Source: JAOPZW01 sp963851295 (GTDB taxonomy: Bacteria; Actinomycetota; Thermoleophilia; Solirubrobacterales; Solirubrobacteraceae). Taken from it: 64,000 bases of DNA. Of the stretch, positions 50,892 to 58,340 are shown one piece after another. The position numbers and the translations under genes were made by a program. The notes beneath the pieces were generated by a model, which was given only the letters and a program-made list of their open reading frames with translations, was not told the origin of the DNA and did not search any database. The stretch spans positions 86,270-150,269 of the forward strand of contig CAWKOS010000013.1 in NCBI GenBank assembly GCA_963851295.1, read 5' to 3'. Each line of letters opens with the position of its first letter. The stretch's first letter is position 1.

Positions 50892-51440
50892 TTCCGCGCG
50901 GCGCGTGCGGCTCGGCGCGACGCTTAGAAGCCGCACCGAGGGAGAGAGGAGCCGGCGGGGGTCGCGTCGCCTGCGGGCTCCGCAGGCGCGTGCGCCTCGG
51001 GCGGAGCGTCGCGCGTGGGTCGGCACGAACCGCGCGCCTTTCGCAACACCTGTGGAGACGCCCCAGGGGGTGGGCTCCCTTAACCACCATAGTGCTGCAT
51101 GAGAGAGCCCACCCCCCAGGGGTCCGAGCGAGAGTGTTGCGAGACACGCGCGGGGGGTGGCGAATCACGCGCGAAGTCCCACGACGCGCCGCCCCGCGCG
51201 GCCCCCGCGCACCGCGCCGCCCGAGACGCACGCGCCTGCGGAGCCAGCACGCGCGGCGACCGCCGCCAGCGCGTCCCCGAGGCGCACGCGCCCGCGGAGC
51301 CAGCACGCGCGGCGACCGCCGCCCGCGCGTCCCCGAGGCGCACGCGCCCGCGGAGCCAGCACGCGCGGCGACCGCCGCCCGCTCCTCTCTCCCTCGGTGC
51401 AGCTGTAAGCGTTGCGAACCGCCGCAAGCGCCGCGCGGAA
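50892..51440. repeat. Large imperfect inverted repeat (long palindrome) in an intergenic region
   Basis: The intergenic region 50875-51501 contains two related arms in opposite orientation: 50892-51077 and 51105-51440. Matching blocks in order are TTCCGCGCGG, a perfect 20-bp block (50933-50952 with 51381-51400), GCGTGCG-type Gly/Cys-rich tracts, CGCAACAC with GTGTTGCG, and CCCCAGGGGG/TGGGCTC at the inner edge. The centre is a 27-nt loop. The right arm is longer by two extra tandem 56-bp units. No gene in this stretch is credible. It may be a mobile or recombinogenic element, or a very large hairpin. Confidence 0.85.
51229..51380. repeat. Tandem 56-bp repeats in the right arm of the inverted repeat
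   Basis: Two full units and one partial unit begin at 51229, 51285 and 51341, each starting CACGCGCC and containing GCGGAGCCAGCACGCGCGGCG. The exact 56-bp period and the near identity of copies two and three indicate recent expansion. The left arm has only one diverged copy. Confidence 0.85.
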
Positions 51441-51461
51441 AGCGCGAGCAGCGAGGAACCG

Positions 51462-51498
51462 TTGACGCCGACTTACCGTTAGCCTAAGCTAACCGTAA
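51462..51498 (+). promoter_or_regulatory. Promoter and ArsR-type operator for the 51502 operon
   Basis: TTGACG (51462-51467) and TAAGCT (51485-51490) are spaced by 17 bp. An inverted repeat, TTACCGTTAGC (51473-51483) and GCTAACCGTAA (51488-51498), has one mismatch and a CTAA spacer and covers the -10 element. Transcription would start within a few bases of the ATG at 51502, so the message may be nearly leaderless. Confidence 0.65.
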
Positions 51499-51501
51499 GC
51501 C

Positions 51502-51819
51502 ATGACGAACGTAACCGCCGCCATGACCGCGCTCGGCGATCCGACCCGCCGGGCGATCTTCGAGCGTCTTGCCGACGGGCCGCGCCCTGTCGGCGAGCTC
51601 GCCGAGGAGCTGCCGGTCAGCCGGCCCGCCGTCTCCCAGCACCTCAAGGTGCTCAAGGAGGCCGGGCTCGTCGTCGACCGCAAGGCCGGCACGCGGCGCC
51701 TCTACCAGGTCGACCCGCAGGCGGTCGCCGAGCTGCGGGCCTACTTCGATTCGTTCTGGGACCAGGCGCTCGCCGGATTTCGGGACGCCGCCACGCAACC
51801 CCCCGAGGAGACATCGTGA
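51502..51819 (+). CDS. ArsR-family transcriptional repressor
   Basis: The 105-residue protein has the ArsR winged helix: TALGDPTRRAIFERLADGPRPVGELAEELPVSRPAVSQHLKVLKEAGLVVDRKAGTRRLYQV. No metal-binding Cys motif of the classic ArsR type is present. It resembles the subgroup encoded with SRPBCC (AHSA1) proteins. It should bind the palindrome over its own promoter. It overlaps the next gene (GTGA). Confidence 0.93.
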   Translation: MTNVTAAMTALGDPTRRAIFERLADGPRPVGELAEELPVSRPAVSQHLKVLKEAGLVVDRKAGTRRLYQVDPQAVAELRAYFDSFWDQALAGFRDAATQPPEETS

Positions 51820-52304
51820 TCGACCAGACCGGCGGCCTCGCGGTCCGCCATAGCCTGACCGTGCCCGTCGCCCCCGAGCGCGCCTTCGCGGTCTTCACCG
51901 GCGACTTCGCTTCCTGGTGGCCGCTGCAGACCCACGCGATCGGCGCCGAGCCGGCCGTGGACGTCGTCATCGAGCCGCGCACCGGCGGGCGCTGGTACGA
52001 GCGCGCCGCCGACGGCAGCGAGTGCGACTGGGGCCGCGTCCTGGACTGGGACCCGCCGCACCGGGTCCTGCTCGCCTGGCAGATCTCGGCCGACTGGCGC
52101 CACGACGCGTCCATCGACACGGAGGTCGAGGTCCGCTTCCTCGCCGAGGGCGGCGCGGGCACGCGCGTCGAGCTCGAGCACCGCGGCCTCGAGGCCTATG
52201 CCGAGCGCGGCGGAGAGATGCGCGACACCTTCGACTCGCCCGGCGGCTGGCCCGGCCTGCTCGAGCGCTTCGCCGCCGCGGCCGGCGCCGGGGGCGCGGC
52301 CTGA
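51816..52304 (+). CDS. SRPBCC (AHSA1-type) protein
   Basis: The 162-residue protein starts at GTG 51816, four bases inside the repressor gene. The AHSA1/START-like fold is visible (VRHSLTVPVAPERAFAVFTGDFASWWPL, IEPRTGGRWYERAADGSECDWGRVLDWDPPHRVLLAWQI, ending DSPGGWPGLLERFAAAAG). Members bind hydrophobic ligands. It is co-transcribed with the ArsR-type gene, a very common pair whose ligand is mostly unknown. Confidence 0.9.
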   Translation: MIDQTGGLAVRHSLTVPVAPERAFAVFTGDFASWWPLQTHAIGAEPAVDVVIEPRTGGRWYERAADGSECDWGRVLDWDPPHRVLLAWQISADWRHDASIDTEVEVRFLAEGGAGTRVELEHRGLEAYAERGGEMRDTFDSPGGWPGLLERFAAAAGAGGAA

Positions 52305-52582
52305 TGTTCGTCGCGATCGCCGTCCACCACCCCGCGCCCGAGCACACCGAGGACTTCGTGGCCTTCATGCGCCGCGTCGTCGAGGTGGTCGGCGAGCCGC
52401 CCGGGCTCGTCGACTTCCACGGCTACCGCGACACGCACAGCGCCCGGCTCGTCGGGCTCTCGCGGTGGGAGTCCCAGCAGGCGTTCCTCGACGCCCTGCC
52501 CCTGATCGGCAGCCTCGGCGGCGAGCGCCGCGACGAGTGGTCGCTGCGCGAGGACGACGTCTTCATGCTCACGCCGATCTGA
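52304..52582 (+). CDS. ABM-domain (antibiotic biosynthesis monooxygenase-like) small protein
   Basis: The 92-residue protein starts on the stop codon of the SRPBCC gene (TGATG). The ferredoxin-like ABM fold is visible (MFVAIAVHHPAPEHTEDFVAFMRRVVEV, GLVDFHGYRDTHSARLVGLSRWESQQAFLDAL). Such proteins are dimeric monooxygenases or heme- or quinone-related enzymes. It completes the three-gene ArsR operon. Confidence 0.82.
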   Translation: MFVAIAVHHPAPEHTEDFVAFMRRVVEVVGEPPGLVDFHGYRDTHSARLVGLSRWESQQAFLDALPLIGSLGGERRDEWSLREDDVFMLTPI

Positions 52583-52608
52583 CTCGCGCGCCGATAGGGT
52601 GGCGCGCC

Positions 52609-53916
52609 ATGGACCAGCGCCTCCTCGACGACCTCTTGGAGTGGCTCACGATCCCCTCGATCTCGACGGGCGGCGGCGATCCGGCCGACCTCGAGCGGGC
52701 GGCGACGTGGGTCGTGGAGCGCGTCCAAGCGGCCGGCGGCGAGGCGCGCGTCGTGGCCACGGACGGCAACCCGCTGGCCGTCGGCGAGCTGCGCGCCGCC
52801 CGCCCCGACGCGCCCACGGTCCTCATCTACGGCCACTACGACGTGCAGTCGGTCGGCGACCTCGCGGCATGGACGACGCCGCCCTTCGAGCCCGACGTGC
52901 GCGACGGCCGCGTCTACGCCCGCGGCGCCTCCGACGACAAGGGCAACTTCCTGCCGCTCCTGCACGTGGCCTGCGCGCGGGCGGCGGCCGGCGATCTCCC
53001 CGTCCACGTCCGCGTGCTCGTCGAGGGCGAGGAGGAGACCGGCGGCGACGCCGTCGCGCAGTGGGTGCGCGCCGACGAGCGCGGCGCCGACGCGGCGCTC
53101 GTCTTCGACTCCGGGATGGTCGACGAGCGGACTCCGGCGATCACCGTCGGCCTGCGCGGGCTCGTGATGCTCAACCTCGAGCTGCGCGCCGCGGCGCGCG
53201 ATCTGCACTCGGGCGTCTACGGCGGAAGCGCGCTGAACGCGCTGCACGCGCTGCATCACGTCCTGGCGGCGGTCGTCCCCGGCGTCGACGGCAGCCTGCG
53301 CGACGAGCTGCGCGCGGGCGTCGCGCCCCCGTCGCAGGCCGAGCTCGACTCGTGGGCCACGCTGCCGCCGGGCGACGAGCTGCTCGCCGACGCCGGCGCG
53401 CGCCCCGCCTACCCGGGCGCGGGCGCGGAGTACTACGTGCGCAACGGCGCCGACACCTCGCTCGAGGTCAACGCCGTCCACGCCGGCGAGCCGCGCACCG
53501 TCGTGCCCGCGGTCGCCCACGCCACCGTCTCCCAGCGCCTGGCCCCGGGCCAGCGCTCGTCCGAGGCCCTGGCGACGCTCGAGCGCCTGCTGCGCGAGGC
53601 CGCCCCGCCGGGCGCCGAGCTCGAGATCCACCACGAGCTCTCCGAGCCCGCCCTCTTCCCGCCCGACGCGCCGGCCGTCGCGCTGGCGGCGCAGGCGCTC
53701 GAGCGCGCCGTCGGCGCGCCCACCGCCTTCGTGCGCAGCGGCGGCTCGATCCCCGTCGTCGCGGAGTTCGCGGCCAAGGGCATCCCGGCGGTGGTGACCG
53801 GCTTCGGCGTCGAGGACGACCGCTACCACGCGCCCGACGAGTCCTTCCGCCTCGTCGCCCTCGAGCAGGGGGCGGCCGCGTCGGGCGAGCTGTACGAGGC
53901 GCTCGCGGCGCTGTGA
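52609..53916 (+). CDS. M20-family metallopeptidase (dipeptidase type)
   Basis: The 435-residue protein starts at ATG 52609. The di-zinc motifs are present: YGHYDVQ (His and the Asp that follows), RGASDDKGNFL (bridging Asp), GEEETGG (catalytic Glu pair), and the Asp in VFDSGMVDE. The dimerisation (lid) domain occupies the middle (DLHSGVYGGSALNALHAL). The C-terminal His is in DRYHAPDES. It hydrolyses dipeptides or N-acyl amino acids. It lies 26 bases after the ABM gene. Confidence 0.93.
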   Translation: MDQRLLDDLLEWLTIPSISTGGGDPADLERAATWVVERVQAAGGEARVVATDGNPLAVGELRAARPDAPTVLIYGHYDVQSVGDLAAWTTPPFEPDVRDGRVYARGASDDKGNFLPLLHVACARAAAGDLPVHVRVLVEGEEETGGDAVAQWVRADERGADAALVFDSGMVDERTPAITVGLRGLVMLNLELRAAARDLHSGVYGGSALNALHALHHVLAAVVPGVDGSLRDELRAGVAPPSQAELDSWATLPPGDELLADAGARPAYPGAGAEYYVRNGADTSLEVNAVHAGEPRTVVPAVAHATVSQRLAPGQRSSEALATLERLLREAAPPGAELEIHHELSEPALFPPDAPAVALAAQALERAVGAPTAFVRSGGSIPVVAEFAAKGIPAVVTGFGVEDDRYHAPDESFRLVALEQGAAASGELYEALAAL

Positions 53917-53917
53917 G

Positions 53918-54475
53918 CTAGCCCGGCAGGTCCACGAAGCGGTGGCCGCGCACGTGGCGGATCTCCGTCTCGCCGAAGCGCTCGACCGCCAGCGCGGGGG
54001 AGGTGTGGCCGTGCAGGAGCATGGCGGGGCGCTCGCGCTCGAGGTACTCGCGCAGGCCCGCCAGCCCGACGTGCGCGGGGTCGTCGGGCTCGTCGTTGAC
54101 GCCCAGCGGCGGGCTGTGGGCGAGCAGGACGTCGACGTGGCCGAGCCTGGCCAGGAGCTTGCTCGCCTTCTTCTGGCTCCAGGTCGTGCGCGGCTCCTTG
54201 TGGTACTCGTGGCTGCCCGAGAAGCCGCCGAACCACAGCCCGCCGAGCTCGACGCGGCGCATGTGCAGGTCCTCGATCCCGAGGCCCGTGAACTCGCCGC
54301 CGTCGTCGTGGTTGCCGTAGACGCCGAGCTTGGGCAGGCGGGCGCTGCCCAGCGGCTCGAGGTCCTGGCGCGAGAGGTCGCCGAGGCAGAGCACGACGTC
54401 GACCTCGCGCCGGAGCAGCCGCTCGAGCGGGAGGTAGGGCGGCTCGTCGGCGAGGGCCAGGGCGCGCAGGCTCAG
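53918..54475 (-). CDS. Metallophosphoesterase, probable CTG start
   Basis: The 185-residue protein starts at CTG 54475 inside CTGAGC, which overlaps the TGA stop of the PspAB gene. GGGGGA lies about eight bases upstream. The first standard start, GTG 54394, would remove the opening strand and metal ligand (LRALALADEPPYL), so the CTG is needed. Phosphoesterase motifs follow: VVLCLGDLS (GD), YGNHD (GNHD), LLAHSPP and LHGHTSP. It is a calcineurin-type phosphoesterase of unknown substrate. It is in a run with PspAB and HtpX. Confidence 0.88.
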   Translation of the reverse strand: MSLRALALADEPPYLPLERLLRREVDVVLCLGDLSRQDLEPLGSARLPKLGVYGNHDDGGEFTGLGIEDLHMRRVELGGLWFGGFSGSHEYHKEPRTTWSQKKASKLLARLGHVDVLLAHSPPLGVNDEPDDPAHVGLAGLREYLERERPAMLLHGHTSPALAVERFGETEIRHVRGHRFVDLPG

Positions 54476-55044
54476 ATGGGGATCCCCCAGAGGGGGAACC
54501 AGCGCTCGAGCTCGGGCTCGAAGGGCAGCTCGGGGCCGGTCGCCGCCTTGATCTGGAGCTCGCGCTCGGTGTTGCGCTGCTTGTCGCCCGGCGCGGGGAC
54601 GAACGGGTACCAGGTCCCGCGCTTGTAGTTGTAGATGAGGAAGACCGGGCGGCGATCGGCGTCCTCGAAGGGGAAGACCGCCGCGAGCACGCGGTCGTTG
54701 TAGCCGCCGACGGCGAGCGCGTCCGAGACGGCGTTGACGGCGACGGCGAGGTCCTCGATGTCGGGGTCGCGGACGATCATCCAGCGGTAGCCGAACTCGT
54801 CGTCCTTGGTCTCGACGGTCGAGCCCATCTCCGAGCCCGTCCCCGACAGGATCTCCTGCATGTCGTCGACGATCTGGCGGAAGTCGCCCGTGGCCAGCGG
54901 CTGGAAGACGATCCCGGCCGCGCCGCGGGTCTTGATGCCCTGCTGGGCCTCGAGCCCGACGTAGGCGGTCGAGATCGCGAAGAGCCGGTCGGGCGCCGGC
55001 CCCTTGACCTTGCGCTTGCCGAGCAGCGCGTCCAGGAACCCCAT
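54472..55044 (-). CDS. pspAB: PspA-associated protein PspAB
   Basis: The 190-residue protein starts at ATG 55044 (MGFLDALLGKRKVKGPAPDRLFAISTAYVGLEAQQGI). The pattern matches the actinobacterial PspAB family, which is normally next to htpX. It lies 17 bases after the htpX gene. It has no catalytic motif. Its association with PspA-type stress systems is known from genome context. Confidence 0.8.
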   Translation of the reverse strand: MGFLDALLGKRKVKGPAPDRLFAISTAYVGLEAQQGIKTRGAAGIVFQPLATGDFRQIVDDMQEILSGTGSEMGSTVETKDDEFGYRWMIVRDPDIEDLAVAVNAVSDALAVGGYNDRVLAAVFPFEDADRRPVFLIYNYKRGTWYPFVPAPGDKQRNTERELQIKAATGPELPFEPELERWFPLWGIPI

Positions 55045-55061
55045 GCGGGGAGCCTAGAGCG

Positions 55062-55958
55062 TCAGGCCGGGGCGCCCTGCAGCTGCGCCTCGAGGCGCGA
55101 GAGGGCCGCGATGCGCTTCTCGATCGGCGGGTGCGTCGAGAACAGGTTGAAGAGCGACTGCTTGGCGTTGGCCGGGAAGATGTAGAAGGCGTTCATCTCG
55201 GCGTGCGCGCGCAGGTCGGTCTGCGGGATGCGCTCCATCGTGCCGCTGATCTTCAGCAGCGCCGACGAGAGCGCGCTCGGGCGTCCGGTGATCACGGCGG
55301 CCCCGCGGTCGGCGGCGAACTCGCGGTAGCGCGAGAGCGCCTGCATCAGGAAGAAGGAGACGATCCAGACGACGAGCGAGACGAGGATGATGACCATGAT
55401 CCCGGGGCCGTCGTCATCGTCGTCGGAGCCGCCGAAGAAGAAGCCGAACTGGACGATCGTCGACGCCAGCGAGGCGAAGAAGCCGGCCAGCGTCATGACC
55501 GCCACGTCGCGGTTGGCGATGTGGGTGAGCTCGTGGGCCATGACGCCCTCGAGCTCGGAGGGCGAGAGCAGCTCGAGGATGCCGGTCGTCGCGCAGACCG
55601 CCGCCTTCTTCTGCGACCGCCCGATCGCGAAGGCGTTGGGCATCGACGTTTCCATGATGTAGATGCGCGGCTTGGGCAGGTCGGCCTGCACGCACAGGCG
55701 CTCGATCAGCGCGTGTAGCTGCGGGGCCTCCTGCGGGGACACCTCGTGGGCGCCCATCGAGCGCAGCGCGAGCTGGTCGGAGGCGAAGAACTGAAAGCTC
55801 AGCAGGCCGACGGCGACGATCAGGATCGTGATGCCGCTCGCCCCGGCGGCGAAGAGCACGCCGATGAGCACCGCGTAGACGGCGCCGAGCAGGAAGAGCG
55901 TGAGCAGCATCCGGGCCTGGAGCCCGGTGTCGCGGCCGAAGGTGGAGGGGCGAGCCAT
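55062..55958 (-). CDS. htpX: HtpX-family membrane metalloprotease
   Basis: The 298-residue protein has four membrane segments, two near the N-terminus (LLTLFLLGAVYAVLIGVLF, ITILIVAVGLLSFQF). The zinc motif HEXXH is at residues 142-146 (AHELTHIANRDV), and the third ligand region is YREFAADRGAAVITGRP. It degrades damaged membrane proteins. It is transcribed with pspAB and the phosphoesterase, and is divergent from the second c-di-AMP riboswitch. Confidence 0.95.
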   Translation of the reverse strand: MARPSTFGRDTGLQARMLLTLFLLGAVYAVLIGVLFAAGASGITILIVAVGLLSFQFFASDQLALRSMGAHEVSPQEAPQLHALIERLCVQADLPKPRIYIMETSMPNAFAIGRSQKKAAVCATTGILELLSPSELEGVMAHELTHIANRDVAVMTLAGFFASLASTIVQFGFFFGGSDDDDDGPGIMVIILVSLVVWIVSFFLMQALSRYREFAADRGAAVITGRPSALSSALLKISGTMERIPQTDLRAHAEMNAFYIFPANAKQSLFNLFSTHPPIEKRIAALSRLEAQLQGAPA

Positions 55959-56036
55959 GCACTAGATCTTGCCACAGCCGCCGCGCGTGCACCTACAGTT
56001 CGTCGGAGTGCGCGCCCGTCGGCGCGGGCTGGTAGG

Positions 56037-56166
56037 CTCGCACGCGCCGAATCCCCTGCATGAGCGGGGGAGCGGGGGACCCAAGAGACCCACGGGGCGA
56101 GTCCGGGCCATGAGCCGCCCGGTAGCGCATCGCGCGAGCCCGACAGCTAACTCCGCAGGCAACGGG
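56037..56166 (+). ncRNA. ydaO/yuaA-type c-di-AMP riboswitch (second copy)
   Basis: The conserved blocks match the first copy: CGCCGAATCCCC, GAGCGGGGGACCCAA, GGGGCGAGTC and AGCCCGACAGCTAACTCCGCAGGC, in order. It lies upstream of the M23 peptidase gene, another common target. The two riboswitches in this window therefore put two different wall hydrolases under cyclic di-AMP control. Confidence 0.93.
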
Positions 56167-56226
56167 ACATAACTGTGTACCTCAGGTTGACCCTTGTCCG
56201 ATCGCGCTCGTAGCATCCGGCGTCGC

Positions 56227-57438
56227 ATGCGCCTGCGCCTCCTGCTCGCGGTTGCGGCGCTCCCGCTCGTGCTCTGGGCGGCGCTGCCGGTGTTCTCCCA
56301 GGGCGCCTCGTCGCCGACGAGCCGGCTGCACGATCTCCAGCACAAGATCCAGACGACGCAGGGCAAGATCGGGCGGCGCAAGGGCACCGAGCGGCTCCTG
56401 ACGACGCAGATCACCGGCTATACGCGGCGGATCAATCGCCTGCAGGCGCGGATCGGCACCTTCCAGAGCCAACAGGCCAACGCGCAGGCCGACCTCGACG
56501 CCAAGCGCGCCGAGCTCTTCCAGACCCAGCGCGACCTGCGCGCCGAGCGCCGCCGGCTCGTGCGCCTGCGCGCGCGGCTGGCACAGGCCCGCACCGCGCT
56601 CGCCCAGCGGCTCGTCGAGCTCTACCAGGCCGACAAGCCCGACATCGTCACCGTGATCATGTCCTCCAAGGGCTTCGCCGACCTGCTCGAACGCGGCGAG
56701 TTCATGGAGCGCGTCTCCCAGCAGGACCAGAACATCATCAAGATCGTGCGCGACGCCAAGGCCGACGCGACGGCGACCGCCAAGCGCCTGGACGTCCTCG
56801 AGCGCCGCCAGCAGAGGCTGACCGCGATCGTCCAGCAGCGCCGCGACGAGATCGCGCAGGCCAAGCAGGGGCTGATCGACACGCGCGTCGGCCTCGCCGG
56901 CACGCGCGCCGACAAGTCCCGCGCCCTGGGGACCGTGCACGCCGAGCGCGAGCAGCTCGAGGGCAACCTCTCGGGGCTGAAGGCCGAGCAGGCCAAGATC
57001 GAGGCGACGCTGCAGCAGGCCCAGGGGGCGCTGCCGGCCGGGCCGATCAAGCACGGCAACGGCAGCCTCATCTGGCCGGTCAACGGACCGATCACCTCGC
57101 CCTTCTGCGAGCGCCGCGCCTGGGAGGCCTGCCATCCGGGCATCGACATCGGCGTGCCGTCGGGCACCCCGATCCGCGCCGCGGCGGCCGGGCGGGTCGC
57201 CCTGCTGCAGTCCGAGGGCGCATCGGGCGGCTACGGCAACTACACCTGCATCCAGCACACCGGCGCGCTGTCGACGTGCTACGCGCACCAGTCGCGCTTC
57301 GCGGTCTCGCTGGGCCAGAGCGTCTCGCAGGGCCAGGTCATCGGCTACAGCGGCTGCACCGGGCTGTGCTTCGGCCCGCACCTGCACTTCGAGGTGCGCA
57401 TCAACGGCGCGGTCACCAACCCGCTGAACTACCTCTGA
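56227..57438 (+). CDS. Secreted M23-family peptidase with coiled-coil (EnvC-like)
   Basis: The protein has 403 residues from ATG 56227; TTG 56194 would add 11 and has AGG upstream. The signal peptide is MRLRLLLAVAALPLVLWAAL. Residues about 35-275 are coiled coil (HDLQHKIQTTQGKIGRRKG and later charged heptads). The LytM/M23 domain has HPGIDIGVPSGTPIRAAAAG (His and Asp ligands), a mid YAHQSRF, and HLHFEVRING near the end. It cleaves peptidoglycan cross-bridges. It is controlled by the upstream riboswitch. Confidence 0.92.
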   Translation: MRLRLLLAVAALPLVLWAALPVFSQGASSPTSRLHDLQHKIQTTQGKIGRRKGTERLLTTQITGYTRRINRLQARIGTFQSQQANAQADLDAKRAELFQTQRDLRAERRRLVRLRARLAQARTALAQRLVELYQADKPDIVTVIMSSKGFADLLERGEFMERVSQQDQNIIKIVRDAKADATATAKRLDVLERRQQRLTAIVQQRRDEIAQAKQGLIDTRVGLAGTRADKSRALGTVHAEREQLEGNLSGLKAEQAKIEATLQQAQGALPAGPIKHGNGSLIWPVNGPITSPFCERRAWEACHPGIDIGVPSGTPIRAAAAGRVALLQSEGASGGYGNYTCIQHTGALSTCYAHQSRFAVSLGQSVSQGQVIGYSGCTGLCFGPHLHFEVRINGAVTNPLNYL

Positions 57439-57512
57439 GCGGACATCCGTCCAGGCGCCGCTGAGCGTGCGCCGCGACGGGTAGCCCTCCGCCTCGCAGG
57501 GGAACGGCACGG

Positions 57513-58157
57513 ATGCCTCCAGAGCAGACAAGCAGGCGCGCGGCCCTGGCCGGCGCGGGGACGACGGGCTCGCTGCTCGTCGCGACGATCGGCGGCGCGC
57601 TCGCCATCGCCGGCCTGCTCGGCTTCGGCGGCTTCCCGGATGGGCCCGCCGACGGCGCCGCGGCGCCGCTGCGGGTGGCGCCGGCGCAGGCGCGGGCGCG
57701 CACGGCCGCGGCGCCGATCGTGCTCGCGGCCGCGCCGTCGCCCGCGACGGTCCGGCGGCGCGCCGGCGACCGCGCGAGGCCGCGCCGGCGCGCGGATGCC
57801 CCCGCGTCCGAGGCGCCCCCGCGCCGGCGGACGCCCGCGCGCCCGGCCGCGCCCGCCGCGGGCGACGAGCGCCCGGCGCCGGTCGCCGCGCCCGCGACGC
57901 CCGCAGCCCCCGCCGCGCCGGCTCGCACCCCGCCCGCGACGCCGCGGCCGGCGCCACCCGCCGTCCCCGCGCCGAGCGACCCGGTCGCACCCGTCGCCCA
58001 GGCCACGGGCGACGCATCCTCGGCCGCGGCGAGCGCCGTTGCGCCAACCAGCCCGCAGGCGGCGGAGGCCGTCGGAGCGGGCGGAACCGCCGTTGCGCAG
58101 GCGATCCAGCAGGTCGGCGGGGCCGCCACGGGCGCCCTGCGCAACTTCGCCGGTTAA
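57513..58157 (+). CDS. Ala/Pro/Arg-rich hypothetical membrane-anchored protein
   Basis: The 214-residue protein has one hydrophobic segment near residues 15-41 (AGTTGSLLVATIGGALAIAGLLGFGGF) and a long low-complexity Pro/Ala/Arg tail (for example RRRTPARPAAPAAG). The C-terminus becomes Ala/Gly-rich (AVAQAIQQVGGAATGALRNFAG). No domain is visible. It could be a wall-spanning anchor protein; the biased composition alone would also keep a frame open, so confidence is moderate. Confidence 0.55.
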   Translation: MPPEQTSRRAALAGAGTTGSLLVATIGGALAIAGLLGFGGFPDGPADGAAAPLRVAPAQARARTAAAPIVLAAAPSPATVRRRAGDRARPRRRADAPASEAPPRRRTPARPAAPAAGDERPAPVAAPATPAAPAAPARTPPATPRPAPPAVPAPSDPVAPVAQATGDASSAAASAVAPTSPQAAEAVGAGGTAVAQAIQQVGGAATGALRNFAG

Positions 58158-58340
58158 CCGTGTTTCAGCATCTTCACCCCCGGCAAGCCCCATAGTCGGG
58201 GGGGCACTTGCGACGCGACGCGTGCTCGACCAGTGGTCCAGCAGGCGCGCCGCGAGTCCGTGCACGCTGCCCATGGCCGCCGGAGACCCGGCCCGCCACC
58301 CTGGGACGCCCGACCGAGACCGAGGAGCCTTCTGAGACCC

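Noticed and set aside
51229..51380. Possible CRISPR array
   Set aside because: The 56-bp units are contiguous, with no unique spacers between them, and there are no cas genes.
50875..51487. Several short Arg/Ala-rich ORFs in the palindrome region
   Set aside because: They occur on both strands with repeat-derived sequence, have no ribosome sites and no recognisable domain.
58158..58340. Short ORF of about 20 codons before the SDR gene as a leader peptide
   Set aside because: No ribosome site or codon bias supports it.
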